Notes: generated by a model from the sequence alone, not told the origin. DNA of 64,000 nt from Nostoc sphaeroides (GCF_003443655.1 NZ_CP031941.1:367501-431500), one strand, 5' to 3'. Shown: positions 53,190-61,652, counted from the first letter of the stretch. Numbers and translations are program-made.

Positions 53190-53957
53190 TCATAGCGGTG
53201 CTTTGGCGATCGCAGCCCAAACTCTATGGTGAACCTGAAGAATTGGTGTAGGATATCTTGCTTCGAGTAATGTCGCCAATTCCTGATCAAATACTTCTAC
53301 CAATTCTTGTGTCAAGCTGGCTCCCACGCCTGCACTAGCACGAATTCGTCCCCGCCAAGCCTCGTGTGTATAAGACACAAAAACATCGTAAGAAAATGTG
53401 CGGATTTCTCGGAATCCTCCTTCGCCAATGTCTTGTAACCACAAGGGATACATTCCATTACCGCCATCCAAATTCCACGCTGGATTATGAGCCTTGATCA
53501 GTTGTTCTGTTGCTTCAACTACATTACCTTTTAAAGGTATCCAATCAAAATGAGCGATCGCGATCGAGCCATTTTTTCTCAATATTCGAGTAATTTCTTG
53601 GACAGCACGGGGACGATCAAACCAATGCCAACACTGTCCTGCTGTCACCACATCCGCACTTGCGTCTGGTAACTCGGTATTCTCGGCAGTTGCGACTCGA
53701 TAATCTACTTTGAGTTCGATAGATTCGCTTAACAGTCTCGCTTGTTCTAAAAGTGAAACTGATGGATCTATGCCAATCACATAAGCACCTCTATCGGCAA
53801 AGCCCCGCGCTAGTGTTCCTGTTCCAGTACCAAGGTCAACAATATTCTGCCCTGGTAAACCAATACCATATTCAGACAGTTTGTTAAATAATGAACTGGG
53901 AAAGCCAGCGCGGTGTTTTGCATAATCAGTAGCAGTTGCACCAAAATCAATATTCAT
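53190..53957 (-). CDS. Class I SAM methyltransferase
   Basis: A 255-aa methyltransferase with the SAM motif IVDLGTGTGTLARGF, YVIGIDPSVSLLEQA for the second strand and ADVVTAGQCWHWFDRPRAV for the later motifs (Methyltransf_11 type). The substrate is not known. It is the downstream partner of an SDR gene, 34 bp away on the same strand, so the two form a probable operon. Confidence 0.88.
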   Translation of the reverse strand: MNIDFGATATDYAKHRAGFPSSLFNKLSEYGIGLPGQNIVDLGTGTGTLARGFADRGAYVIGIDPSVSLLEQARLLSESIELKVDYRVATAENTELPDASADVVTAGQCWHWFDRPRAVQEITRILRKNGSIAIAHFDWIPLKGNVVEATEQLIKAHNPAWNLDGGNGMYPLWLQDIGEGGFREIRTFSYDVFVSYTHEAWRGRIRASAGVGASLTQELVEVFDQELATLLEARYPTPILQVHHRVWAAIAKAPL

Positions 53958-53991
53958 ACCTGCAAAACTATTCTTGTAACAATTGTTTTAG

Positions 53992-54681
53992 CTAAAAGTT
54001 CTCTACCCACGGACGTAGTTCTACTTCATAAGTCCAAGCACTGCGGGGTTGGCGGAGAATGCTGAGATAAGTTTGAGCGATCGCATCCGGGTCAAGAGTA
54101 CTATCAGGATTATCTACTGGATTTTGGCGAACTGCTGAACGGATTACACCATCAATTACGAAATGCGCCACATGGATATTCTTTGGTGCTAATTCTCTAG
54201 CAATACTTTGAGCCAAACCGCGCAGTGCAAATTTACCCATTGCAAAGGGAGCAGACTGAGCATAACCCTTAACACTCGCTGAAGCTCCAGTAAAGAAGAT
54301 AGCACCGCCGCCAAGTTGCAAAAACCTTTTGGTAGCAGCTTGGGCAACCAGAAAGCCACCATAAGCAGTTACATCTAGGGTTTTTGCCACCTCACCAGGG
54401 TCTAGATCAACAAGAGGCCCCCGCACTCGGTAACTAGGATTGTAAACGACAATATTTGGGGAACCAATTTTATTATCAATATCAATAAATAACTGTTCTA
54501 CTTCATCTGGCTTTGAGGCATCAGCAGCAAAACTAACTGCGCCAATTTCACTGCTCAATTGAGTGAGTTTTTCAATTTGGCGAGCTGCTAAAGCTACGGT
54601 GAAACCCTCTTTGGCAAATAGGCGGGCTAAAGAAGCGCTTAGTCCACTACCTGCACCGACAATTAAAGCTGTTGTTGCCAT
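53992..54681 (-). CDS. Short-chain dehydrogenase/reductase
   Basis: A 229-aa SDR: VGAGSGLSASLARLF (N-terminal glycine-rich motif), VVYNPSYR in place of the usual NNAG, a catalytic region FFTGASASVKGYAQSAPFAMGKFAL with Ser and a shifted or absent Tyr-x3-Lys (Ala-Met-Gly-Lys: Phe replaces Tyr). The Tyr change means activity may be altered. It is in operon with the methyltransferase that follows. Confidence 0.8.
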   Translation of the reverse strand: MATTALIVGAGSGLSASLARLFAKEGFTVALAARQIEKLTQLSSEIGAVSFAADASKPDEVEQLFIDIDNKIGSPNIVVYNPSYRVRGPLVDLDPGEVAKTLDVTAYGGFLVAQAATKRFLQLGGGAIFFTGASASVKGYAQSAPFAMGKFALRGLAQSIARELAPKNIHVAHFVIDGVIRSAVRQNPVDNPDSTLDPDAIAQTYLSILRQPRSAWTYEVELRPWVENF

Positions 54682-55016
54682 ATTTGAAACCTGTAGTGCT
54701 ATATTCTGCCTAGCTTAGAGCTTTTCAAGCGTGCTATTCGATTAAGACATTTATAGATTAAGATTTGAGCGTAACTTGAAGATAACAGCCAGAAGTCTCG
54801 ATTACGCATTCCCAACCAGAGGGCGTTGAGGGTAGAGGTGATGGAATTTGCTCTAGGCTGTGATATTTCCACAGTTTCGCTGTTGTTGGTTAATCAGCTA
54901 TTTCAGACTTGTGTGTACACCGTAGCCCAAGCATCGAGGAGGGTTGGGGAGGGGTGTACCTGATGTAGTTGCAAAACGTTGTATTACTGCTCAAGCTCGG
55001 TTCTGAAGGAAATATT
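54682..55016. other. Intergenic, nothing recognised
   Basis: The region upstream of the SDR gene and left of the 220-bp repeat. It contains a GGAGGGTTGGGGAGGGG stretch common in intergenic DNA but no gene or RNA that I can support. Confidence 0.5.
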
Positions 55017-55236
55017 CATAAACTCTTACCATATTTTTGTTCTCATAAGCTAATTTTAGATGCGAACTGACAGTAGTCTATTGCGATCGCATTCACTAAA
55101 TGTAAAAACCTTTGGTGTATTGACTTATACGGAAATTACCCAATTTGCACTGCGATCGCACACATTCAACCCTCTTCAAAATACACTACAACCACGTTAA
55201 GCTAGATTAGAGTAGCAATTTATTGCGCTTTTTAAT
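55017..55236. repeat. 220-bp direct repeat, left copy
   Basis: About 90% identical, without gaps in net length, to 61378-61597 (about 22 differences counted by eye). It shares CATAAACTCTTACCATATTT at the start, GCGATCGCATTCACTAAATG in the middle and ATTCAACCCTCTTCAAAAT further on. It is non-coding. The two copies in direct orientation enclose the Zorya-type and DUF433/DUF5615 genes. Confidence 0.9.
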
Positions 55237-55335
55237 ATGAAAATCATAGTATCGTATTTCTAGGCTAATAATCTTATCTTTATAATGGAAAATTTAGTTT
55301 TTGGTCTTCCTCTAGACTAAAAATCAATAGTTTAT

Positions 55336-55371
55336 AAACAAAGCCTGCGTAAGTAGGCTTTGTTTGCTTTT
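55336..55371 (+). terminator. Orphan intrinsic terminator
   Basis: An 11-bp stem AAACAAAGCCT / AGGCTTTGTTT with an 8-base loop, followed by GCTTTTTC. No plus-strand gene precedes it, so it may end a non-coding transcript starting in the left 220-bp repeat. Confidence 0.7.
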
Positions 55372-55424
55372 TCTCTGGCATAACCTGGAAAATATTAAGT
55401 ATAAAACCGCTATAGCTATAGGGT

Positions 55425-55582
55425 AGGGTGTTGACTTTGATGGAATTTCCCCATTTTTGGTTCATGCAACTTTTGTGTCCCTGTGAGCGCAAAGTCTATG
55501 TTAAATAAACTTTTGGCCAAATAGACACCAGATATTTTGCATGAATTTTGACCCCCTAAAAAGGTACAAAGTCAACAGCCTA
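55425..55582. mobile_element. 158-bp MITE with 10-bp target duplication
   Basis: Inverted ends AGGGTGTTGACTTTG and CAAAGTCAACAGCCT (one mismatch) bound the element, flanked by the perfect direct repeat GCTATAGGGT (55415-55424 and 55583-55592). The interior is non-coding. It lies upstream of the Zorya-type operon. Confidence 0.75.
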
Positions 55583-55892
55583 GCTATAGGGTGTGTTACC
55601 GCGTTAGTGTAATGCAATATTTTGGGTTTTCGGTGCGTTACGAAAGCTGTAATATAAGTACCTGTGCAAAATTAATTGTATATTAGCATTGTCTGAAATG
55701 CTTGTCACAAGGTCATTCCAGCTTAAATAAATCCTCAATTAATTTTGCGTGAGTACCTATTATATAAATTTTTAACGCCTAAAGAGCAGTTTTACATCAA
55801 AAATTACTTTATAACTTTAGCAAAAAAGTTAAATAAGTTTCCATTTTGGGAACTATAGACCTATTGAAGCTCAGGCAGATAGGTGAAAAGCA

Positions 55893-56240
55893 TTGATTAG
55901 TGAAACTGCAAAACTATTCTACCCCTCGGTGGAGAAATTGGTTAACGAGATTGTGGCAGTTAACCACGCTTGGAAAGTGGCTTGTGAATTATTTGGACAA
56001 GATTCACCCCTATCTATTTCTTCACGGGATTTAAAAACCTGTTTGCAGGTGCGTTTGTTGCGAAGCTATGCACCAGAACAGGTTTATTTAATTGAGGATA
56101 AAGAATCAGAAGGTGAACAACTTTACAGCTTACGTCTGCGAGAACCTATAGGGAACCGCCTGTATGCAGAACATCTGCCAATGCGGATAGCTGAAAAAGT
56201 TCTTGCGGATAAAGAATTAGAGAAATTCAAAAAGATATAA
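55893..56240 (+). CDS. 115-aa protein preceding zorA, unknown
   Basis: A 115-aa soluble protein, helical in its first half (AKLFYPSVEKLVNEIVAVNH) and more strand-like afterwards (EQLYSLRLREPIGNRLYAEHL). The start is TTG, preceded by AGGTGA at a good distance; no ATG is near. Only 25 bp separate it from zorA, so it belongs to the same transcription unit. I do not recognise the family; it could be a regulator or an added component of the Zorya-type module. Confidence 0.6.
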   Translation: MISETAKLFYPSVEKLVNEIVAVNHAWKVACELFGQDSPLSISSRDLKTCLQVRLLRSYAPEQVYLIEDKESEGEQLYSLRLREPIGNRLYAEHLPMRIAEKVLADKELEKFKKI

Positions 56241-56265
56241 CCAAGATAAACAAGAGGGGTGCAGT

Positions 56266-58536
56266 GTGGAAATAGCAAAAGTTTGGGACATTATTTGGGA
56301 TAACGAACCTTTTCATTGGGCAACTGCTTTTGTATTAGTAGTCGCAGTTATCGTCGAGTTTTACACTCTATGGCAGTATTGGCGCTCAGAGTGTGGCACA
56401 ACTGAAGCCGCAATTAAATTTATCAAAAAGGGTAAAAATGTAAAGCTTTCAAACGAAGTTCGCCAATGGTTAAAAGATCATTTAGGAACCGATGACTCTA
56501 GTAGATTCAAACAACAAGATGGTAATTTCATACTGATAAAGTATCCATCTGTCTTAGCCCATCCCATACCTCGTAGTTCCCTGCGCTTTGTGACAACCTT
56601 GTGTACTGCTATTGGCGTTTTAGGAACCTTTTACGGTATCCAGCAGGGACTGCAAGGAATCAATTTATCCACAAAAGATTCTCAGGAACTGATGACTGCC
56701 AGTACGGAACTATTGATGGGGATGAAAACAGCTTTCTCCACTTCTTTGATGGGGCTTGGTTCTGGTAGTATATTCACCTTAGTTTTGTTTGGGTGTGATT
56801 CGCTAAGGCAGGAACGGCGTGATAGTTTGCGTCAAAAATTGAAGGCGATCGCAACTTTAAAAACGGCAGACAATAGCAACCATGAAGTAGCTGAAGCACT
56901 TAGTCTTGTAGCAAAAAACTTGACCGGGTTAAAGCAGCTAAATGCAGAAGGCATTGGTCAAGCTGTAGGTAGGAGTATTGCAGAACAATTCGCAGGTTTA
57001 AATCAATTGTCAGCCCAAGCTATTGGTCAAGCTGTAGGTCAGCAGATTAAGCCAGCCTTGGGAGAAATATTCAAAGAACAGAAAAAACTCCGAGAAATTA
57101 AAGAAAACCAGGGACAGAGAGTTTTAGAAGAACTCATCAAAGATTTGCGAATTCAGGTACTCGAACCCATTGCAGATAGACTCGATAGAAGTGCAGAGTT
57201 AACCCAACAAGCTTCCGAAGCTGTGCTGACCCTGCATAGAGAATTGAGTGGTATATCTCAAAGTTTGGCAAGTTCCATCCTGACAATTGAGAACTTTCAA
57301 AAAAAGACTTTGGTAGAACTCCAAGAATTTGCTAAGAATTTGGGAGACACTCTCAATCAATTTAAAACAGATACAAGAGGGGTTTTACAACAAACAGCCG
57401 ACGAAATTAATCGAGCTGTAGATCAGAGTATCCAGGGAATGACAGCCCAGCGAAGTGCTTTTGAAGCAAGTGCAGTGCAAGCTGCTGCTACCTTCCAAGG
57501 AATTCGAGAAGAACTTCAGACAGCGTTACAAGAACGCGCAACAGTAGAACAGCAGATGCTTCAAGCATTTGCTAACAATATGGGACAAACTTTGAGTCAA
57601 TTCCAAACTGAAACTACAGGAGTTATACAACAAACATCTCACGAAATTAATCGAGCTGTAGATAAGAGTATCGAAGGAATGACAGCCCAGCGAAGTGCTT
57701 TTGAAACAAGTGCAGTACAAGCTGCTGCTACCTTCGCAGGAATTCGGGAGGAACTGCAAAAAGCGCTACAAGAACGCGCAATAGTAGAACAGCAGATGCT
57801 TCAAGCTACTAAGACTGGAATTATCCAAATTCTCACCCAAGCAAATAAAACCTTTCATGAGCAAACTAATACTCTACAAACAGTGGGTAATCAAGCTTCG
57901 GGATTGATGAATGATGCGAAAGATAATCTTCTGGCTACTTTAGTAAATATTGATGCGACACTCACAGCAACTCGCCATACAGTAGAAGATGATTTGACAA
58001 GATTTAGAGAAGAATATCAAACAAATTTACAGACATTCTTTCAACAACAAAACAACTTACTTGAGGGCACGCTAGGCAAACAACGAGATGGATTATCTGG
58101 GGTTGTGAACAATCTTGATCAAGTCTTCCGAGAGGAATTTGAAAGACGTAGTGAATTGACTCAAGAAGTTGACAAAAGTATGACTAAAATTCAGGAGTCT
58201 GTCGAACAAATTAACAAATTAGTTAGTGCAGCTGGATTAAACGATGCACAACGACTAATCCAACTAGAAAATCTTGCTCGTGGTATTGGTCAGGAAGTGC
58301 AAAAAGTGGACAATTTATACAGAGATTTGAATCAAAAACTTGACAATAGCCTTCAGTCTTGGCAGGGTCATCTTGAAGTTTCTATGCAAAGGACTGTTGA
58401 CTCACAGTTAAGCTTTTTCCAACAAGCAGATACTTCTATGGCTAAAGTTTGCGGAGGTTTACTAGAGACAGCAAAAGTTCTAGTTGCTGTACATGATAAC
58501 CGCCAATTTGGTAATGGTGGAAGCAATCATGGATGA
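56266..58536 (+). CDS. zorA: ZorA-like MotA/TolQ-type stator protein with long tail
   Basis: A 756-aa inner-membrane protein. Helix 1 lies at about 18-36, helices 2 and 3 at about 107-130 and 153-177, with MotA/ExbB-type sequence between (VTTLCTAIGVLGTFYGIQQG, GMKTAFSTSLMGLGSG). The remaining 570 residues form a long helical coiled-coil tail, the hallmark of ZorA of the Zorya antiphage system, in which a proton-driven ZorAB motor uses the tail for signalling. Residues 359-438 and 439-518 are a tandem duplication. GTG start, preceded by AGAGGGG. The stop overlaps the zorB start by 8 bases. Confidence 0.85.
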   Translation: MEIAKVWDIIWDNEPFHWATAFVLVVAVIVEFYTLWQYWRSECGTTEAAIKFIKKGKNVKLSNEVRQWLKDHLGTDDSSRFKQQDGNFILIKYPSVLAHPIPRSSLRFVTTLCTAIGVLGTFYGIQQGLQGINLSTKDSQELMTASTELLMGMKTAFSTSLMGLGSGSIFTLVLFGCDSLRQERRDSLRQKLKAIATLKTADNSNHEVAEALSLVAKNLTGLKQLNAEGIGQAVGRSIAEQFAGLNQLSAQAIGQAVGQQIKPALGEIFKEQKKLREIKENQGQRVLEELIKDLRIQVLEPIADRLDRSAELTQQASEAVLTLHRELSGISQSLASSILTIENFQKKTLVELQEFAKNLGDTLNQFKTDTRGVLQQTADEINRAVDQSIQGMTAQRSAFEASAVQAAATFQGIREELQTALQERATVEQQMLQAFANNMGQTLSQFQTETTGVIQQTSHEINRAVDKSIEGMTAQRSAFETSAVQAAATFAGIREELQKALQERAIVEQQMLQATKTGIIQILTQANKTFHEQTNTLQTVGNQASGLMNDAKDNLLATLVNIDATLTATRHTVEDDLTRFREEYQTNLQTFFQQQNNLLEGTLGKQRDGLSGVVNNLDQVFREEFERRSELTQEVDKSMTKIQESVEQINKLVSAAGLNDAQRLIQLENLARGIGQEVQKVDNLYRDLNQKLDNSLQSWQGHLEVSMQRTVDSQLSFFQQADTSMAKVCGGLLETAKVLVAVHDNRQFGNGGSNHG
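57340..57819 (+). repeat. Tandem 240-bp duplication in the zorA tail
   Basis: Two in-frame 240-bp units (57340-57579, 57580-57819) encoding 80 residues each. The protein copies share EINRAVD, SI.GMTAQRSAFE and SAVQAAATF blocks and differ at a minority of positions. It lengthens the predicted coiled-coil tail. Confidence 0.9.
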
Positions 58537-59179
58537 TTTTATCAGAGGTGAAATTGATGCAGAGATTATAGAGGATGATGACTCTAGTATCTATCTGTCT
58601 ATTGGCGATCTGATGTCTGGTTTACTAATGTTTTTTGCTTTGCTATTTATTACTGCCCTACTCCAGCTTGCACAAAAGGATGTACCAAAACGGGTAGTAA
58701 TTGGTAATGTTGTGGGACAGATGAAAAGCAACAATATCAATGTCAAAGTAAACCCAGAAACAGGGGATGTCAGTATCCAAGAATCAATTCTTTTTGCTAA
58801 GGGAAGTACAGAACTTAAACCAGAAGGTAAAGCCTTCCTACGTCGCTTTATTCCTGTTTATAGTGGGGTTATTTTCTCAAAACCAGAATTTGAGCAGGAA
58901 ATTAGCCGCGTAGTTATAGAAGGTCATACTAGCTCAGATGGAGACGATAAAACTAATCTACAACTAAGCTTGTTGCGATCATCATCAGTTTACAACTACA
59001 TTTTTTATGATATGAATTTCCCTACCAAAGCACCTTTAAGCCAGAAAATATTAGCTGCTGGTCGTGGAGAAATTGAATCTGACAAGAAACGTGATAATCC
59101 AGGCGATCGTAAGGTAGTTTTTCGCTTTCAGTTTCGCAGTGATGAGTTAAAGAAAGATATTCTAAAAACCTCTCTTTAA
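58529..59179 (+). CDS. zorB: ZorB-like MotB/OmpA-type protein
   Basis: A 216-aa protein with an acidic N-terminus, one transmembrane helix (about 21-46) and a periplasmic OmpA-like peptidoglycan-binding domain (GSTELKPEG about 92-100, VVIEGHTSSDG, LQLSLLRSSSV). Asp27 at the start of the helix (SIGDLMSG) matches the proton-carrying Asp of MotB/ZorB proteins. The start at 58529 is preferred over upstream in-frame Met codons, as GGTGGA precedes it at a workable distance and it overlaps the zorA stop. It is the stator partner of the preceding ZorA. Confidence 0.87.
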   Translation: MDDFIRGEIDAEIIEDDDSSIYLSIGDLMSGLLMFFALLFITALLQLAQKDVPKRVVIGNVVGQMKSNNINVKVNPETGDVSIQESILFAKGSTELKPEGKAFLRRFIPVYSGVIFSKPEFEQEISRVVIEGHTSSDGDDKTNLQLSLLRSSSVYNYIFYDMNFPTKAPLSQKILAAGRGEIESDKKRDNPGDRKVVFRFQFRSDELKKDILKTSL

Positions 59180-59192
59180 AGGAGCTAAAACA

Positions 59193-60578
59193 TTGAATTC
59201 TCAGTTTTGCATTCCTTCCCTACCTGAAACTCCCCACTGTAGTCCTAATCAACTTATTCAACTTGCAAGTAAGTTACCAGATGCAACAATATCAATACCA
59301 AGTGTTGATAAAGTATTAGAAGCTATTGAACAGGGTAAAGCCGATCAACTAAGTAAGTTGGACTGGATTTACTGCATCCATGCTAAAGCACAGTGGGATC
59401 AGCAAAATATTGACCGATCTAGGAAAACATCAGCAGCCATTTGGAAGGTAGCAATTTCTAACTCATGGTTGCAACATCAGCTATTGTGGCGTTTAGCTGT
59501 TTATTATGGCGATCGGCAAGAACAGGTGTTAGCACAGTCTTTAGCTGAATCTTTTGATATCTTTGCTAATTCTGACTTAGTTAGTCACCTGCTACCAGTT
59601 CAAATTATTCGGGCGTTTCGCAGTACAAAAGCAGGTATAGAATTAGCAAAAATTGCTTGTGAACAGCGTATTAATCGAACTGAATTACTAAATATAATCA
59701 AAGAAGATTTACCTATTTGGATTCCATTATTCAGCAGATTTATAGAAGAAATAACTCCCTATTTTACTACAATTCGCTCTCCAAATCAGCAGCAAGTAAG
59801 ATGGTTGTTAACTTGTTTAGATGAAATGTCAGATAGTCAGCAAATAAATGCTGTTAATCATTTACTCACTAATCTTTACAATAATATAGCAAGCAATCAT
59901 TCTTTGCTGGTTGATTGGTTGAAACACAACTATAGAAATGGTGAAAATTGGTATAAACTTTCAGATCCAGCAAGGCAAAGACTTCGAGAGTGGATTGGAG
60001 GTATCAATTATAGTGATTTCCAAAAGTTAGTAAATCTCATATTGAACAAGCTGGATTTAGAAAACTTCGAGTCAAATCGCCTATGTAGTCGCAGGGATTT
60101 TTGGGCTAATTACAGTAACCGCTTTGAACGGCTTCGTATCTTGTTACCCAAGACATCACAAATTGCCATAGGGTATGAAATCCAAGGTGATGTTGATCTA
60201 TTAGAGGATGATGGTAGCGACCCAACAGAGGTTTGTATATTCGATTTTGGTGAGTGGTTTGTAGTCGAATTCTTTCGTGGAAGAGGTAGTGAGACGCGCC
60301 TGTTTCCGAAAAATTCCAGAAATGAGCAAATCCTTTTTGGTGAATCCACGCTTTCAGTCAAGCGGATTCGTTGTCTGGGTGGCGATAAGCACGATCATGA
60401 ATTTCTTTGGCAATTCTTTTGCCGCCAATGGCTTGCAAATAAGGGAATTAACCCAAATCCAGGTACTGAACCTTACAGAAATCCGACAGCAGATCAATTA
60501 CAACAGCGAGAAAACAGGCTTGGGCGGTGGAAAAGAGAAATTGAATATCTGGAACGGCAACATCGAGTCTATGTGTGA
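59193..60578 (+). CDS. zorC: ZorC-like EH-signature domain protein
   Basis: A 461-aa soluble protein. The C-terminal third shows the EH-signature pattern of ZorC (PF15611-like): RRDFWANYSNRFERLRIL at about 300-317, then EWFVVEFFRGRGSETRLF at about 352-369. The N-terminal part is helical. In type I Zorya systems ZorC acts with the ZorD nuclease-helicase on incoming DNA. The start is TTG with an excellent AAAGGAG eight bases upstream; no ATG is suitable. It is 13 bp after zorB. No zorD or zorE follows. Confidence 0.82.
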   Translation: MNSQFCIPSLPETPHCSPNQLIQLASKLPDATISIPSVDKVLEAIEQGKADQLSKLDWIYCIHAKAQWDQQNIDRSRKTSAAIWKVAISNSWLQHQLLWRLAVYYGDRQEQVLAQSLAESFDIFANSDLVSHLLPVQIIRAFRSTKAGIELAKIACEQRINRTELLNIIKEDLPIWIPLFSRFIEEITPYFTTIRSPNQQQVRWLLTCLDEMSDSQQINAVNHLLTNLYNNIASNHSLLVDWLKHNYRNGENWYKLSDPARQRLREWIGGINYSDFQKLVNLILNKLDLENFESNRLCSRRDFWANYSNRFERLRILLPKTSQIAIGYEIQGDVDLLEDDGSDPTEVCIFDFGEWFVVEFFRGRGSETRLFPKNSRNEQILFGESTLSVKRIRCLGGDKHDHEFLWQFFCRQWLANKGINPNPGTEPYRNPTADQLQQRENRLGRWKREIEYLERQHRVYV

Positions 60579-60600
60579 TGTTAGAAATTTTATCGAACAG

Positions 60601-60779
60601 AATTCAGGAGTCAGGAGTCAGAATTCAGCAATGTTTTCTGTATGACACAACGACCGGCTCAGTGCATCGCTGGCGGATGAATAACGGGCGTTTTTGCACC
60701 CCCACCAAATTGAAAATTTGGTGGTCATCAATCCTGCGCCGGTCTGAATCCCCGACTGATTGATTCTGACTCCTGAATT
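60601..60779. repeat. Palindromic AATTCAGGAGTCAG element
   Basis: AATTCAGGAGTCAG at the left and CTGACTCCTGAATT at the right are exact complements. Inside are a hairpin CACCAAATT/AATTTGGTG and the pair GACCGGCT / CGCCGGTC. It lies immediately after zorC, where zorD would be expected. It is non-coding. Confidence 0.8.
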
Positions 60780-60793
60780 CTTCTTCAAAGAGA

Positions 60794-61147
60794 CTACTGA
60801 TGCACAATAATGGTGTCTCGACTTATTTCAATATAGGAATGCTGCTTAAACAATTCAACTACAGATTGCAAGTTAGCTATAAATAGAGATTCCAATTCTG
60901 AGTTATTGATATTCCCTGTCGTGATTAAAAGGAGTTTATAAGGTTGCTGAACTGTTAAAAAAGAGTTGACAAAATCCACATCTTTAGTAATTAAAATTCG
61001 ATTTTGTTGAATTGATACGGTATTAATCTCATTATCTGGCGTAGCATTTTCCCTTGGTAAGTCTCTGGTGTGGATCGTGTCATAACCTAAAGTTTTGATA
61101 AAACGGGCAAGACGAACTGGTAATTGAGCATCGATAATAAATTTCAT
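60794..61147 (-). CDS. DUF5615 PIN-like toxin
   Basis: A 117-aa PIN-like protein of the DUF5615 type: FIIDAQLPVRLARFIKTLGYD (first acidic position), RILITKDVDFVNSF (second acidic pair) and LLLITTGNINNSELESLF. Such proteins are probable Mg-dependent RNase toxins. It overlaps the upstream DUF433 gene by ATGA. Confidence 0.85.
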   Translation of the reverse strand: MKFIIDAQLPVRLARFIKTLGYDTIHTRDLPRENATPDNEINTVSIQQNRILITKDVDFVNSFLTVQQPYKLLLITTGNINNSELESLFIANLQSVVELFKQHSYIEISRDTIIVHQ

Positions 61148-61380
61148 GAGGCGATTCGATGAATGCTTTTGACTTGGCTGAGTCGAGCGGCAAATAACAA
61201 GACAGCCAAAATATCTTTAGATTCTAAATCGTCATAATCCGCCAATATTTCCTCAGTACTCATGCCAGAACTGAGCAGTTCCAAAATAAACTCAACTGGA
61301 TAACGAAGTCCTCGAATGCAGGGTTTACCGTGGCAAATATTTGGATTATGAGTGATGCGTTGTAGAAGTGTGTTATCCAT
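61144..61380 (-). CDS. DUF433 antitoxin
   Basis: A 78-aa DUF433 protein, the usual antitoxin partner of DUF5615: NPNICHGKPCIRGLRYPVEFIL and SSGMSTEEILADYDDL (helix-turn-helix-like). Its start codon coincides with the beginning of the right 220-bp repeat, which must hold its promoter. It is coupled to the toxin gene by a 4-base overlap. Confidence 0.88.
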   Translation of the reverse strand: MDNTLLQRITHNPNICHGKPCIRGLRYPVEFILELLSSGMSTEEILADYDDLESKDILAVLLFAARLSQVKSIHRIAS

Positions 61381-61597
61381 AAACTCTTACCATATTTTTG
61401 TTCTCATCTTCTAATTTTAGATGCGAACAGACAAGAGTCCATTGCGATCGCATTCACTAAATGTTAAAACTTTGGATGTATTGACTTATACGCAAATTAC
61501 CCTACTTCCACTGTGATCGCATACATTCAACCCTCTTCAAAATCCACCACAAGCACGTTAAGCTGGATTAGAGTGGCAATTTATTGCGATTTTTAAT
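61378..61597. repeat. 220-bp direct repeat, right copy
   Basis: The second copy of the sequence at 55017-55236. It fills almost the whole divergent space between the DUF433 gene (minus) and the TerC-family gene (plus), so it must contain promoters for one or both. Confidence 0.9.
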
Positions 61598-61652
61598 TAT
61601 ATAAATCTCTGTTCTTGTCAAATTTTAATTTTTTCTGCTTGAGAAACCCGGA

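Noticed and set aside
55280..55492. 70-aa minus-strand frame
   Set aside because: Runs through the intrinsic terminator hairpin and into the MITE; no start signals.
60575..60763. A short ORF after zorC as a possible zorD remnant
   Set aside because: It consists of the AATTCAGGAGTCAG palindromic element and shows no helicase or nuclease motif.
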